DNA of 64,000 nt from Flavobacterium aquicola (GCF_003385115.1 NZ_QUNI01000005.1:252446-316445), one strand, 5' to 3'; counted from the stretch's first letter, positions 51,568 to 61,921 are shown. Numbers and translations: made by a program. Notes: generated by a model not told the origin, from the letters alone.

Positions 51568-54276
51568 TTATAATGATCCTAAATTCGTTTTTCCTAATAT
51601 AATTTTATCTGATAACCGTTCGTTTTCATCACTGCAGTCAAACAGTCGCCCTGTTGGGTAAACATTGTCTAGAACGGTGAGCGCCTTAATAAAACTGATT
51701 AATTGAGGTTCCGGCTGTTCCTGATTCAAATCAGTTTTGGCAAGAAGGTAGTCTTTATATGTTTTTTCAAATTGAACAAGCTGGTTTTCTGCGGGGTCTT
51801 TCACATCTTTTTCCCTATATCCGATCCAGCATATTTTTGCCAGAACGTGAGCGGGCAATTCTTCCTTAATTATTTTTTCTATATAATTTCTAAAGTCGGT
51901 ATTGGCAAATCGCAGTGTATATCCTGGCAACACTACACTCACACGGTAGGAGTAGGGATCTATAGGTTCGCAATTGTCACATTCATCTGCACAGATAGGC
52001 ATGAATGTGTCAGGATTTACTGTTGTCAGATTTACATCAGGACGAAGCATCATATGTTCTATCAAAAACATTCCTTCCTCGGTAAAATCTTCTTTCATGA
52101 ATCGAATCAATTCCAGAATCGATTGTTCTAAATCTGGCAGATTTGCATAATATTCAAATCTGCGGGCAATAATACGTTGTGGATTTTTCTTGTCTTTAAT
52201 TGCTGGATTTATAATGTCATAAGAATATTTTCCGGCATCTGACTGCTGTATTAAAATATTGTCAATAATGGATAAATCTTTTATTGTTCCGTTTTTAAAA
52301 GCTTCCTTTATTTTATATTCACGAGTCTGAATAATCTGCAGTACGGCAAAATAAAGCTCTTTATTTGCTGCGGAAGTATCGAAGTATTCTGCTGTTGAAG
52401 AAAGTACAATTTCATTATGATTGTCTACAATACGCCATCTGTAAACAGACTGATTGTCGGTGTCAATAAAATTGTACATTTCTACAAATGAATTAGAAAG
52501 ATTCCTGCGGGTGTAATCCTTAACGCCAATAAGTCTCGAAATCCTTTTTTCGGCTCCCGAAACGTTATCAGTATCCCATAAATTGGCAATGGGCTGTCTG
52601 TAGTAATCAAAAGCATTTCCCCGCTCTTTGCTTACTGCTTTATAATCTTTCAAGAAGTTTTCTTTGTCACGCAAAACGACTTGATCTGCGGTGCTGCCAT
52701 AAATGGTTTTGTTGACAAATACATATTCTGAGAAATTCTCGGCAAAACGTGACAAGAGGTGGTCCAGAATTTTATTTCTTCTCTCAATATTATTGTCCTG
52801 CTGATCAAAAAGCAGTTCTGTAATAGTTTCATCAGTGTAATTTTCATATCCATCTACAATATTGTCAGCCCCTTCAATGTCTTTAACGACTTGAGTAAAC
52901 AGGGTTCGGGTCAAATTCCCGCTTACTGAAAGCAATTCGCTTACTTGTCCTAACTGTTTAAAATAACTTCCTAATATCTGATCAAAAAATAAAAGATATC
53001 CTTTTAATTGTTTTGCTTTAGATTTACGTTCAGTGGATGCTCTGGAAGGAAGCCCAACTTCACCAATACCATAGGTTTCAGGAAAATCATTTTGTATTGT
53101 TGTATAAATATCAGTGTTCAGATATTCACCATTTGGTACTTCTAATTCTTTATCGTGGCTGGCGTTGGTTGTAGCTTTGTCTTTCTCAGCCTTTATGGCG
53201 TCTAAATAAATTTTTACTTGTGCCTGATTGATATTGAGAGGCAATAATCCTTTGTTGTAATTGAAAACACTTTTGGTACAAACAATTGGTTTTTGATAGG
53301 CCGAAAGGCAGATAAGCCATTTGTTTTCCAGATCGTCGCCGCCACAATTTCCCAACGAAATATCTTTAATCAAAATCACATCTGGCACCGACATAATTAT
53401 TCTCATGATGTCTGAGAGACGCACTTCGTTTCTCAAATCGGCGGTAAGCAATTCTTTGGTATCAATAAAACCGTTCTCTAAAGTTGGGCCATCAAAAATT
53501 TCCAAAGTTGAATATCCTTTGTCCATCATTTGCTTTAGCGAATAAAAATTGACTGTTGTCGATAAGTAACTTTCCAAAGCGTCAATGACATTTGCATGAA
53601 CCAGTTCCTCATCGGCTTCTGTATCAACTTCAATATCGGCACATATTTTTATAGGGTAGTCTTCCACTTTTTTTATGTCAACAAGATCTTCGCAAAGGTT
53701 TCTGTTAGCATGATACTCTTTTCTTATTTTCTCTTTAACTATTTCTATTTCTGCAGGTTTTGAGCTTTCAAAATCTACATAAAGATCATATAAGCCATTG
53801 AGCCCAAAATATTTTCTTAAATTTGGTGTTGCTGCGAGATTTTCATAATCCGTAAAGTCATAAGAAAGCTGATCTTTTTTGCAATCTACATACACCTTTT
53901 TCTCATGTTTTGCAAGCCAGCAGTTTCTAACTCCTTTTATATCTATAAATAGTTTTCTGTAATCATTTTGTGTGACAGGACTTGATGATAATACTTCTGA
54001 GGCTTTGAAAAACTGTTTCGGAATCCCTTTACTGCTGTCATTCGATTCTAATATACTTTCTATAGGGAGATTGAGTCTCATGCCAAGATCCGAAATAGCG
54101 TAGCAAAGCATTTCCAGTATAGTTATTCCCGGATCATGCTCATTAAAATCGGTCCAAAATTTACTGCCAAAAGACTCGATGTATTCAATTCCTTTTTTTC
54201 TCAAATAAAGGAAATCCAAATCGTCCTCGGATGCTAATTTTTTAGGAATGGTGATATGCTGGTTTAGTATTGACAT
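51568..54276 (-). CDS. eCIS baseplate protein, Afp12-like
   Basis: This is a 902-residue protein. The N-terminal pattern FWTDFNEHDPGITILEMLCYAISDLGMR (about 42-69) is the signature of baseplate wedge proteins related to Afp12 and phage gp6/J. The rest is long and family-specific, with a Cys-rich segment near CADECDNCEPID (about 761-772). It overlaps the start region of the baseplate-J gene by 13 bases. In Afp-type particles, Afp11 and Afp12 form the wedges around the hub. Confidence 0.88.
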   Translation of the reverse strand: MSILNQHITIPKKLASEDDLDFLYLRKKGIEYIESFGSKFWTDFNEHDPGITILEMLCYAISDLGMRLNLPIESILESNDSSKGIPKQFFKASEVLSSSPVTQNDYRKLFIDIKGVRNCWLAKHEKKVYVDCKKDQLSYDFTDYENLAATPNLRKYFGLNGLYDLYVDFESSKPAEIEIVKEKIRKEYHANRNLCEDLVDIKKVEDYPIKICADIEVDTEADEELVHANVIDALESYLSTTVNFYSLKQMMDKGYSTLEIFDGPTLENGFIDTKELLTADLRNEVRLSDIMRIIMSVPDVILIKDISLGNCGGDDLENKWLICLSAYQKPIVCTKSVFNYNKGLLPLNINQAQVKIYLDAIKAEKDKATTNASHDKELEVPNGEYLNTDIYTTIQNDFPETYGIGEVGLPSRASTERKSKAKQLKGYLLFFDQILGSYFKQLGQVSELLSVSGNLTRTLFTQVVKDIEGADNIVDGYENYTDETITELLFDQQDNNIERRNKILDHLLSRFAENFSEYVFVNKTIYGSTADQVVLRDKENFLKDYKAVSKERGNAFDYYRQPIANLWDTDNVSGAEKRISRLIGVKDYTRRNLSNSFVEMYNFIDTDNQSVYRWRIVDNHNEIVLSSTAEYFDTSAANKELYFAVLQIIQTREYKIKEAFKNGTIKDLSIIDNILIQQSDAGKYSYDIINPAIKDKKNPQRIIARRFEYYANLPDLEQSILELIRFMKEDFTEEGMFLIEHMMLRPDVNLTTVNPDTFMPICADECDNCEPIDPYSYRVSVVLPGYTLRFANTDFRNYIEKIIKEELPAHVLAKICWIGYREKDVKDPAENQLVQFEKTYKDYLLAKTDLNQEQPEPQLISFIKALTVLDNVYPTGRLFDCSDENERLSDKIILGKTNLGSL

Positions 54277-57200
54277 TTTTCAGGTTCTTCTGGTGTTGTT
54301 TTTTTGCAAGTTGTTATTTTGGTGCTTATAATATGGTTTTTAACAGAGACTAATATGTTTTTTGGGCTTGAAGGAGACAGTGTGGTTGAAAAGTCTAAAA
54401 ATTCTACATTGGCCTCGTTTTTTTCTGTATCATCTAATAGTTTAGGCTTTTCTTTATTTGTCTGATCTTTATAAATGGCCATCTCCAGCTCTGAAATAAA
54501 ATCAACGTAGTATAAATTTTCTATATATTCTATAACAATACTGCGCTGCAGCTCAACCCCAAATATGATCTGCTTGGAGGTATCAAATGCCCAAGGAGAT
54601 AAAAATTTTATAATATCTTCATTCAATTGATTTTTATAAAAATTCTCATCATATTTTTGATAAAACTTCACATTCAGTTTTATTATAACTTTTTCATAAT
54701 CAGGATTAATTGCTTTTGCATACACTTGCATGGAGTTTTTGGAGTTGATAAAATTCTCTATGCTGTTCAGTGTGGCAGTGCTTATCCGCGGTTCATAAAT
54801 ATCAAATACATTTTTGTTTACAATATCTGGAATGACTACCAGCGTCACGTTTCCTGGGGATAAAAACGAAGCAGCCGTACCCGAAATGAAAGTATGATTT
54901 AGACATTTTACTCTAAAAACGTTTGGGAATGCCTGCAAAATAAGATGCTCATAATCCCAGAGCGTTATGGCTCTGTTTTTGTGACGCAAGCGTTCGCTCA
55001 CACGGAGATAATAGGAGAGGTCTGATTCCAGTGGTTTTCCAGAAAATGAATTAAATGGCTGTTCAACACTTTTAATCTGCGGAATCCTGGTAATTAGTTT
55101 AGATATTGTTTTAGCAGGCAGTGTGCTGTCTAAATGAGAGAGATTATTGCTGTTATCAAAAAATTCTGCGGTAACAACCTGCGTTTTCACATCGATAACT
55201 TTGCATACGGCATCATAGTCTTTGTGCATTTTTGCTTTTACCCAAATGGTATTGGCCGGAAACAACGTATTATGATTAGATGCCTGTTTTGGAATACTGA
55301 ATTTTACGATACCCGATTTTAAAAAGTTATCAATACCATTGGCCAAAATATCCTTCTCAAGATTTTTCCAGTAATTATCGCATAATATATACCATTCTAC
55401 TTTTTCTTTGTCTTTAAAAGTGGGAACATTAATATTTTCGCTTCCTTCCAATATTTGAAATAATAATGAAATCTGCTGTAATGCTTCGGCATCCTGAAGA
55501 CCTATATAAAACTCGCCTCCTTTGCAATAATCGGGAACCAGACAATTGGTAAAAGGGGCAGCAGTATCTAAAATTTCTTTATTGGCAGCTTGCTGTTTCA
55601 AATAAGAATGTTCTTCTTTCTGACCAAAAGGAGCTTCATGAAACAATTTTATTCGGTTAGATTCGTAGGCAGAAACAGAAAAATCAATAGCTTCCTCGGC
55701 AGAATAATTCAGGCTTATGTTTTCTACAACAGGTGTGTAAGGCTCGTTTGGAATTAATGTTAATGGATTTGCAGCCACATTCATTATTGCCAAAGTGTAC
55801 ACCTTTGGAAATAACGAATGTAAAAATGATTGATTTAATGTCAATCGGATAGGACCGCTTTTGCCAAGCGCATAGTTCCCTGTTACATTAATATTAGATT
55901 CAAATAATTTATTACTATCATTATAATCAAATAGAATGACAGCGTTATTTTGCTCAGTCCAAATTTCTTTGTTTAAAACAGATAATGTTGCTTTAAAATA
56001 GTCCTTGGTGACAATTGGATCATTGGGGTTTATTTTAATTGATACGTTAGCTGCTGCATCAGTTTTTAATAGTGCTTCGTTTTTTTTGGCTGAAAGAGCT
56101 TTGTTTTCAGGCTGGTTTGCTTCCAGTTTTTTTTCATCTTCAACTTTGAGGAACATCGCATCAATAAAAATCTTTTTACTTATTGTTTCCAGAAAACTGT
56201 ATTTGTATGCTGCATAGTGAGTTTCAAATGATACTGGTGTGTTTTTCCATTTTATTTTTATAGTTGCCCCGCTCCATTTTTTAGAAAAAATTTCGGGATA
56301 ATTTATTATAAATGAGCTGTTTTTTTCGGGCTGAGTTGTAAACGGAAAGAAGGGTTTCGTCGCATTAAGCAAACCATTATCACTCTCGAGCAATAAAGAT
56401 TTCACATCCTTAACTTCTACTTTTGCATGTATGCTGTCTATTGAACCTGTGACTAAAGTTCTAAAAAGAGTATGTCCTTTTTTATTTTGCGTGTTGATTA
56501 AAAATCGAATTACAGGAAGTTCTGTAGAGAAAAATTCGCCTAAAATTTTCTGATCGTAACCAACAATTGCAGGGTTATCTTTAGGTATCTCTAAAACCAA
56601 TTTTAATTGTTTGCCTCCAATATCTGAGGATTCATTTACAGTCTTAAAAGCGACGCTTTTGCTAAGTGCAAAGTTTCCGATCCATCCTTTTTTACCGCTA
56701 TATAAAATGCTGATATTTGCCAGAAGGTCGTCTGCAGTAAGAGGACTAGGAAAGATTAAATCAGCGACAAAATCTATAGTGACAGCAATATTTCGATCGC
56801 CTTCCTTGAGATTAAATAATTCTGCAGCAAGTGCAAAACCTAATTTGGCATCACCCAATTCTTGGTACTTGCTTTCATTTCCTGTATATCCAAAAGGAAA
56901 CCAATATGGAGCGTTTTCTTTCAGCGGTTCTCCTTTTCCGTCTAGAGAATTTGCAATTTCACTGTATTTTATTTTGCCTCGATCAAGGTCGTTGTATACA
57001 CTTTTTAAATAAGCAATACGGGCTTTATTGGCAATAAATTCTTCGGTAGTTTTGTATATCAGTTTTTTACCATCTGGATCTTTTCCTGCATCAAGTTCGG
57101 TAGCTGTGACGATTCTTTCTTCGGCAATTTTTTTTGCCAGTTCAAAAATAATATTGACCTTATCCGCTTTTGGAGGCAGTTTTTTGATCTGAAGTATTTC

Positions 57201-57647
57201 TTTATAGAAAAAATCTAAATGCTTTTTTGTAATACCATTAAGTTTGTTTTGGGATAATTCCAGTAATTTCAAGAAACACACAAACAATGTCATGTGAGGA
57301 GTGAGATCTTGATTTATATTGGCATCAGTTAATGTTTTGGTAATATTCTCTTTTAGGGCAGCATATTCTTTATCTGTTCTTTTTGGGATGCCATTCGAAA
57401 GATCATCTTTTGAAAAGCCGAAGTAATTAAAAAATTCCTGCCAGTCACCTTCTGGTTTTTTATCGTTATTCGTGTCGAAAAAGTTGACATGTTTTGCAAA
57501 ATTAAAAGCAAACAGCAGCCAGTCTTCAATAGTAAAATCATGAAGTTTTAAGCTGCCCGGCTCTAATGCATCACTAAAGCGTTCTTCCTGATTGACTCCA
57601 TTTCTTTTAAAAATCACATTATCTATTTGGCTGCTTTCAGTACTCAT
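54264..57647 (-). CDS. eCIS baseplate J-like wedge protein, Afp11-like
   Basis: This is an 1127-residue protein. The C-terminal third carries the baseplate-J/gp47 pattern: FSGKPLESDLSYYLRVSERLRHKNRAITLWDYEHLIL, then FPNVFRVKCLNH and, near the end, SPWAFDTSKQIIFGVELQRSIVIEYIENLYYVDFI. The N-terminal two thirds are large and beta-rich. It lies 12 bases after gp25 and overlaps the Afp12-like gene, the usual order for baseplate wedge genes. Confidence 0.88.
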   Translation of the reverse strand: MSTESSQIDNVIFKRNGVNQEERFSDALEPGSLKLHDFTIEDWLLFAFNFAKHVNFFDTNNDKKPEGDWQEFFNYFGFSKDDLSNGIPKRTDKEYAALKENITKTLTDANINQDLTPHMTLFVCFLKLLELSQNKLNGITKKHLDFFYKEILQIKKLPPKADKVNIIFELAKKIAEERIVTATELDAGKDPDGKKLIYKTTEEFIANKARIAYLKSVYNDLDRGKIKYSEIANSLDGKGEPLKENAPYWFPFGYTGNESKYQELGDAKLGFALAAELFNLKEGDRNIAVTIDFVADLIFPSPLTADDLLANISILYSGKKGWIGNFALSKSVAFKTVNESSDIGGKQLKLVLEIPKDNPAIVGYDQKILGEFFSTELPVIRFLINTQNKKGHTLFRTLVTGSIDSIHAKVEVKDVKSLLLESDNGLLNATKPFFPFTTQPEKNSSFIINYPEIFSKKWSGATIKIKWKNTPVSFETHYAAYKYSFLETISKKIFIDAMFLKVEDEKKLEANQPENKALSAKKNEALLKTDAAANVSIKINPNDPIVTKDYFKATLSVLNKEIWTEQNNAVILFDYNDSNKLFESNINVTGNYALGKSGPIRLTLNQSFLHSLFPKVYTLAIMNVAANPLTLIPNEPYTPVVENISLNYSAEEAIDFSVSAYESNRIKLFHEAPFGQKEEHSYLKQQAANKEILDTAAPFTNCLVPDYCKGGEFYIGLQDAEALQQISLLFQILEGSENINVPTFKDKEKVEWYILCDNYWKNLEKDILANGIDNFLKSGIVKFSIPKQASNHNTLFPANTIWVKAKMHKDYDAVCKVIDVKTQVVTAEFFDNSNNLSHLDSTLPAKTISKLITRIPQIKSVEQPFNSFSGKPLESDLSYYLRVSERLRHKNRAITLWDYEHLILQAFPNVFRVKCLNHTFISGTAASFLSPGNVTLVVIPDIVNKNVFDIYEPRISTATLNSIENFINSKNSMQVYAKAINPDYEKVIIKLNVKFYQKYDENFYKNQLNEDIIKFLSPWAFDTSKQIIFGVELQRSIVIEYIENLYYVDFISELEMAIYKDQTNKEKPKLLDDTEKNEANVEFLDFSTTLSPSSPKNILVSVKNHIISTKITTCKKTTPEEPEKCQY

Positions 57648-57659
57648 AGGTAATAAACT

Positions 57660-58070
57660 TTAAATATTAGTGCCTTCTCCTTTGTAAAATGGATAAACAA
57701 GATTGCTTCTTGAGTTTGTACTTCTTATTCTGTAATCGATTATGACCAATAATTCCCCTTCTAAATCATCACCTTGTGTTATGTCGATTTTTTCAGCATC
57801 AATTCTGGGTTCATAATATAAAATAGCCGTTTTTATCAGTTCTGAAACATAGGTTTTTAACGTTCTGTCTAATGTTTCAAAAAGTAATTCATCCATATTG
57901 CACCCATATCTGGGAAGCATAATGCGTTCACCGATTTTTGTAGATAGCAGTATCTCCAGACTGCTCTTAATATCTTCCTCGTCAGATGTCATGACAACTG
58001 ACTTATTGTTCTTTTTAAACTCCGGTGGAAAACTCCATCCAGTACCTAAAAAAGCTTTTTTATTTTCCAT
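57660..58070 (-). CDS. GPW/gp25 baseplate protein, Afp9-like
   Basis: This is a 136-residue protein. The gp25 signature is complete: GTGWSFPPEF at 9-18, DIKSSLEILLSTKIGERIMLPRYGCNMDELLFE in the middle, with the acidic EIL and R-x-M-x-P-x-(Y/F)-G pattern. The start at 58070 (MENKKAFLG) is chosen because the in-frame codons further upstream lie inside the PAAR gene in another frame. It is an inner baseplate component that contacts the sheath. Confidence 0.93.
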   Translation of the reverse strand: MENKKAFLGTGWSFPPEFKKNNKSVVMTSDEEDIKSSLEILLSTKIGERIMLPRYGCNMDELLFETLDRTLKTYVSELIKTAILYYEPRIDAEKIDITQGDDLEGELLVIIDYRIRSTNSRSNLVYPFYKGEGTNI

Positions 58071-58072
58071 AA

Positions 58073-58363
58073 TCAGCCTATTAAAACGGTTGGGCATCCT
58101 ATTATAATTGTTCCGCCATGAGCAGTTGAATCTCCCATTCTTGCGGCTGGTTTTCCTCCAATAAGCACTGTGCCCGAGCCAGCTATAATACTGTCTGGAG
58201 GCCCTGTGCAAACGATCATATCTCCTAAGCAGGCAGCTGGTACGCCGCCTATCATTACAGTAGGTGCGCCTGGCGGCAATATTGGTCCGCCTACATGCGG
58301 AACAGTTCCTGTTACCATTGGACAGACATGCATATCATTGATTCTTGCGGCTGGTGCTCCCAT
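58073..58363 (-). CDS. PAAR-type spike tip protein, Afp10-like
   Basis: This is a 96-residue protein made almost wholly of PAAR-like repeats: GAPAARINDMHVCP, GGVPAACLGDMIVC and GGKPAARMGDSTAHGG. Gly/Pro turns and paired His/Cys residues suggest a metal ion at the apex of the cone. PAAR proteins sharpen the VgrG-like trimer. It lies between the VgrG-like gene and gp25, with only 2 bases to the latter. Confidence 0.95.
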   Translation of the reverse strand: MGAPAARINDMHVCPMVTGTVPHVGGPILPPGAPTVMIGGVPAACLGDMIVCTGPPDSIIAGSGTVLIGGKPAARMGDSTAHGGTIIIGCPTVLIG

Positions 58364-58431
58364 AATTATTATTTTTATTGCTAACCATTTTTCTTTCAGA
58401 GTTTAAGAACTGAAAGAAATAGAGGTGCGAA

Positions 58432-60177
58432 TTAATTTATCTGAACTATACTGCCTTTTACAATCGCCACTGCAGCTGAGGTCATTTCTGCGCCGGCATT
58501 GCCTTCAGCTTTAAATTGGGCGGTTGCTTTTACGTTTACATTTGTGCCTTCAATTTTTACATCGCCTGTCGCTTTTATGGAAATATCGCCCGCACTTTCC
58601 ATCGTTATTCCTTTACTGTCAATTGTAATCACGTTAGAATTTTCATCTTCAATAACTATAGATCCTTTGTCTTCGTCCAGCGTTATTTTCTTGCCTGCAG
58701 GAGTTTCAATGGCTATTGATTTTTTATCATCATCAAATAACACTTTCATCTCGCTTCTTGTAAAAATCCCTTTCTGATGGTTATCGTCTGCTGCTTTTAG
58801 CGGAGCAGGTTTTGCGCTGCTGTGGAGCATTCCTAATACAATCGCATCATTAGGATCTTCATTGATGAATCCAATAATTACTTCGTCTTCTATTTCGGGC
58901 CTAAAAAAAGTACCTCTGTTGTCGCCTGCATCTAAGGCAGCTACTCTGCACCAAATACCCTGTTCTTCGTTATTAATAATGGGAATTTTTACTAGAATTC
59001 GGTCTTCGCTGTCGGGATCGTCCTGAAGCTGGGTTACAATACCAATATGCAGTCCTTTTATGGATGGAATTATTCCCGAGGCCGATGGTGTATTGACATC
59101 ATAAGTTTCAGAAAACCATTCAGGATTTAGGCCAAACTGTGCATTTACAGTCCAATTGCCATTTGCAATTTCATGGAAAACTCCTGTGATGTATGCTTTG
59201 CCGTTAAAACGATCTCCTAAGCCTTCAAGTGTTAAAATGGTGTTGGGTTTTACTGCAGGAATGCCTTGAAATTTTACTCTTCCGCGAACTTTTGATAACT
59301 GCTGGAATAATAATTTTGCATCGGCCCAATCCTGCAGTTCGGTGTCGGTTACATGACCGCCGTGACGTAATTCTAAATTTTCTACCTTTACTACATCGGA
59401 CAAATCTGAAGTAGATAAGTTCCCGTTTAGGTTTACACTGGGGTCTTTGGCTTCAATTTCTAATAATTCCTGATTGGAGGCATTCCAGCTGTAGGATGAA
59501 ACTTTGGCAAACTGATTTCGAGCATCAATTTCGGCATCAAAATCCAGCATACTGGCACCAAAAGCAACTGTTTCCACTGAGGCTGAAGCCAAATCTGGTT
59601 TTTTTATCGAAATTTTGCCGTTTTCAACAAAACATAATTTTCCATTGGCCTGCGCACGAGAGACAATAAAATCCCAATCGGAAGTATTGTATTGTACTAG
59701 CTCTTTATGACTAAAATTAGTGCTTTCGACATCTTTTTGTAATCCATAAGTGCCTATAATATCTTCAAAAGCATCACTGTCTTTTACGTCATAAAAATAT
59801 TTGCTTTTTCTTCCGATAGTCAGTTTTACTGCTTCGTCTTTGCATTCAACAATCAGCAGGGATGAATTGTCTTTTATTTTTATGGAATGTTTTACAACTA
59901 TTCCTTTATATATTGTTTCCTCGTCACTGTGGTAACCTGCTTTTATTTCTATTTTTTTTCCTGGAATAAGCAAGTCTTCGTTGCTTAATTTAAAATCTCG
60001 TGTAGCAGCTTCCCCATCAGTCAAAATAATCTGCGCCATAGGTATTCTATTAACCTCATTATGCACCACAATGCTCATTACCTGGTATACGCCGGACAGT
60101 TCATTTCCTTCAATGAGCAGTTTGTGCGTTACTAAATCGGCACTTTGACTGGTTTGTATGACGCCGCTATTGTTCAT
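58432..60177 (-). CDS. VgrG-like central spike/hub protein, Afp8-like
   Basis: This is a 581-residue protein. The N-terminal gp27-like part includes IPMAQIILTDGEA and LLVECKDEAVKLTIGRKSKYF; the gp5-like OB region has GLHIGIVTQLQDDPDSEDRILVKIPI and GIWCRVAALDAG (about 370-420). The C-terminal beta-helix is a run of short repeats from about 480 on (KSIAIETPAGKKITLDED, GDISIKATGDVKIEG). This is the trimeric needle hub of contractile injection systems. It is contiguous with the LysM gene before it. Confidence 0.95.
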   Translation of the reverse strand: MNNSGVIQTSQSADLVTHKLLIEGNELSGVYQVMSIVVHNEVNRIPMAQIILTDGEAATRDFKLSNEDLLIPGKKIEIKAGYHSDEETIYKGIVVKHSIKIKDNSSLLIVECKDEAVKLTIGRKSKYFYDVKDSDAFEDIIGTYGLQKDVESTNFSHKELVQYNTSDWDFIVSRAQANGKLCFVENGKISIKKPDLASASVETVAFGASMLDFDAEIDARNQFAKVSSYSWNASNQELLEIEAKDPSVNLNGNLSTSDLSDVVKVENLELRHGGHVTDTELQDWADAKLLFQQLSKVRGRVKFQGIPAVKPNTILTLEGLGDRFNGKAYITGVFHEIANGNWTVNAQFGLNPEWFSETYDVNTPSASGIIPSIKGLHIGIVTQLQDDPDSEDRILVKIPIINNEEQGIWCRVAALDAGDNRGTFFRPEIEDEVIIGFINEDPNDAIVLGMLHSSAKPAPLKAADDNHQKGIFTRSEMKVLFDDDKKSIAIETPAGKKITLDEDKGSIVIEDENSNVITIDSKGITMESAGDISIKATGDVKIEGTNVNVKATAQFKAEGNAGAEMTSAAVAIVKGSIVQIN

Positions 60178-60873
60178 TTATTGTTGTTTTTGTAATGGTG
60201 GGAAAAATATTTTTTGACCAGTCTTTAATTTTCTGAAATTGACAAGCTTGTTGGCTCTTGCTACCTCGAGATAATATTTTGAATCGCCATAGATTTTAAA
60301 AGACATTAAAGGAAGCGTATCGCCTGCTTTTACAATTCTGGTATGTGTTAAGTCAGGTGATTGATTATTTTGCTGTTTTGCTCTTAACTCATCTTCTACA
60401 ACTCCTTTAAATTTTCCTTTTGCAATGGCTCGAATGGGCGTTCCATCCGGTCTGAAAAGTTTATACTCGATGGTCATTTCTGTGAGTGATCCTTTGAAAA
60501 GCAGACTTCCCCAAGCAATTTTTAAGTAGTTTGGCTTATGTTCTGTGCCGTTATATTCTAAAATTACTTTTCTAAAATGTTCAATGTCTTCAATAACGCC
60601 ATTTTCGGTACTTTCTTTGCCGGCAATAACTCCTGTTCGGTCAAAAACAAAATCCAATTCTAATTCCTCTGGAGCAATTGCTGTAAACCTTGGAGCAGGA
60701 CTGCTTGTTCCCGCAGCCTGTGTTGTATCTTGCTCTATTTTGTAATGAAAAATATATTTTTCAGGATTCATCAAAGTAATGAATTCTTGAATATCCGAAA
60801 TGGGATTGTTAAATTGAGGATCGCTATAAGCAATGATCTTCAGTTTTTTTAATTCACCGGTAGTAGTTGTCAT
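60178..60873 (-). CDS. LysM-containing CIS tube/baseplate connector, Afp7-like
   Basis: This is a 231-residue protein. An N-terminal tube-like beta domain (KLKIIAYSDPQFNNPI, then ELDFVFDRTGV) is followed by a C-terminal LysM domain (about 178-228: VKAGDTLPLMSFKIYGDSKYY ... NFRKLKTGQKIFFPP). In eCIS and T4-type tails this protein (gp53/Afp7-like) links the tube to the spike. The ATG at 60873 is preferred: it begins one base after the stop of the DUF5908-like gene, whereas the longer frame would start with TTG inside that gene. Confidence 0.9.
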   Translation of the reverse strand: MTTTTGELKKLKIIAYSDPQFNNPISDIQEFITLMNPEKYIFHYKIEQDTTQAAGTSSPAPRFTAIAPEELELDFVFDRTGVIAGKESTENGVIEDIEHFRKVILEYNGTEHKPNYLKIAWGSLLFKGSLTEMTIEYKLFRPDGTPIRAIAKGKFKGVVEDELRAKQQNNQSPDLTHTRIVKAGDTLPLMSFKIYGDSKYYLEVARANKLVNFRKLKTGQKIFFPPLQKQQ

Positions 60874-60874
60874 A

Positions 60875-61036
60875 TCATCGTTCTTTTTTTCGTTCAATAA
60901 TCTTCATTACCTGCTCGACGCATTCGGCCACAATGTCTTTTTCAGCAGCAGATGATGAAGAAGCCGGTTCTGCACCCGGATTTGAGTTTTCGTTGACGTT
61001 TATTTTAATGTGCAGCTCTTTAATTTCTATTGGCAT
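60875..61036 (-). CDS. Small DUF5908-like eCIS protein, 53 residues
   Basis: The product starts MPIEIKELHIKINVNEN, the pattern of the DUF5908-type small proteins found between tube and LysM genes in eCIS loci. A Ser/Ala linker and a charged helix (CVEQVMKIIERKKER) follow. The start at 61036 is chosen because the family begins with MPIEI and the codons upstream overlap the tube gene. The function is unknown; it may be an assembly chaperone or a small baseplate part. Confidence 0.8.
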   Translation of the reverse strand: MPIEIKELHIKINVNENSNPGAEPASSSSAAEKDIVAECVEQVMKIIERKKER

Positions 61037-61043
61037 GATAAAA

Positions 61044-61490
61044 TTATTTTTTATGGAGGGTGAAATAATTATAAGCAAGCTCAAAGCTTTCAATAACAAT
61101 TTTACTCTCTAAAGCGCTCAAATCTTCGACCGCCCATTTTACCGGATAGGCATGTATAACTTTCCAGTGCATTAATGGCTCATGGTCTTGATTCAAGAGT
61201 TTTACAGTTAAATCTACAGGCTTAAATTCGAAATTTTCTATTGCTTTTCTGCACCATTCAATTACGTCAGAATCAATAAGAATCCCCCTTTTTAAAACCA
61301 AATTGGGATATTTGGTTTTTACAGGAAGTTTGTGTTTGAATCTATTTTCTCCACCCTCGACAACTTCTTCTGTTTCAAGATCTACAGAAAGTCCTGATAC
61401 TGATTGAAATTGATGGTCTTTTTCTTTTGTGCCCAGCTGATCAAATTCAACCAGAAAATGAAAGCCTACGGGTGGATAATAGTTAGCCAT
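61044..61490 (-). CDS. eCIS inner tube protein 2 (Afp5-like, gp19 family)
   Basis: This is a 148-residue protein. The fold pattern VGFHFLVEFDQL, QSVSGLSVDLETEEV, YPNLVLKRGILIDSDVIEWC and HWKVIHAYPVKW is that of the phage gp19/Hcp-like tube family. It lies 2 bases after the first tube gene. In Afp particles the second tube type forms the ring next to the baseplate. Confidence 0.93.
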   Translation of the reverse strand: MANYYPPVGFHFLVEFDQLGTKEKDHQFQSVSGLSVDLETEEVVEGGENRFKHKLPVKTKYPNLVLKRGILIDSDVIEWCRKAIENFEFKPVDLTVKLLNQDHEPLMHWKVIHAYPVKWAVEDLSALESKIVIESFELAYNYFTLHKK

Positions 61491-61492
61491 AA

Positions 61493-61921
61493 TTATTCAT
61501 TTTGAATGGATAATCCTTCATGAACCAATTCCATAGATTCGATAGCAACCTCATTGCCATCAGCTTTTAAATCGGTTGACTGTATTTTTGTCGGCCATGC
61601 ATTTTTTACTTTCCAGGTTATTACCGGGTCATGTTCTTCGTTGAGGAGCATAATGGTAATATCTCTTCGTTCTATAGTGTTCAATTTTACGGTATTCCAC
61701 CATTTGTAATACTCATTATCACTTTTGAAAGAACCTCTTTTTAGTGTGATATTGGCATATTTCTGCATGCCGGGCATTTTTATTTTGCTATATTCAGGAC
61801 TTGCTCCCTGACGGTATTCTATAACTTCTGTTTCAACGTCTAGACCGGAAACTTCTGTGAAACCTATATTTGTTCCTCCCCATTCTACTCGGAAATGAAA
61901 CTTGGATAATGGATAGCTCAT
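61493..61921 (-). CDS. eCIS major inner tube protein 1 (Afp1-like, gp19 family)
   Basis: This is a 142-residue paralogue of the next gene product: FHFRVEWGGTNIGFTEVSGLDVETEVIEYRQG, YANITLKRGSFKSDNEYYKWW and ITWKVKNAWPTKI. The pattern is that of the abundant hexameric tube subunit. It lies 39 bases downstream of the sheath gene, in the order seen in Afp-like loci. Confidence 0.94.
   Translation of the reverse strand: MSYPLSKFHFRVEWGGTNIGFTEVSGLDVETEVIEYRQGASPEYSKIKMPGMQKYANITLKRGSFKSDNEYYKWWNTVKLNTIERRDITIMLLNEEHDPVITWKVKNAWPTKIQSTDLKADGNEVAIESMELVHEGLSIQNE

Noticed and set aside
58071..58211. 47-codon extension of the gp25 protein
   Set aside because: It lies wholly inside the PAAR gene in another frame and has no family similarity.
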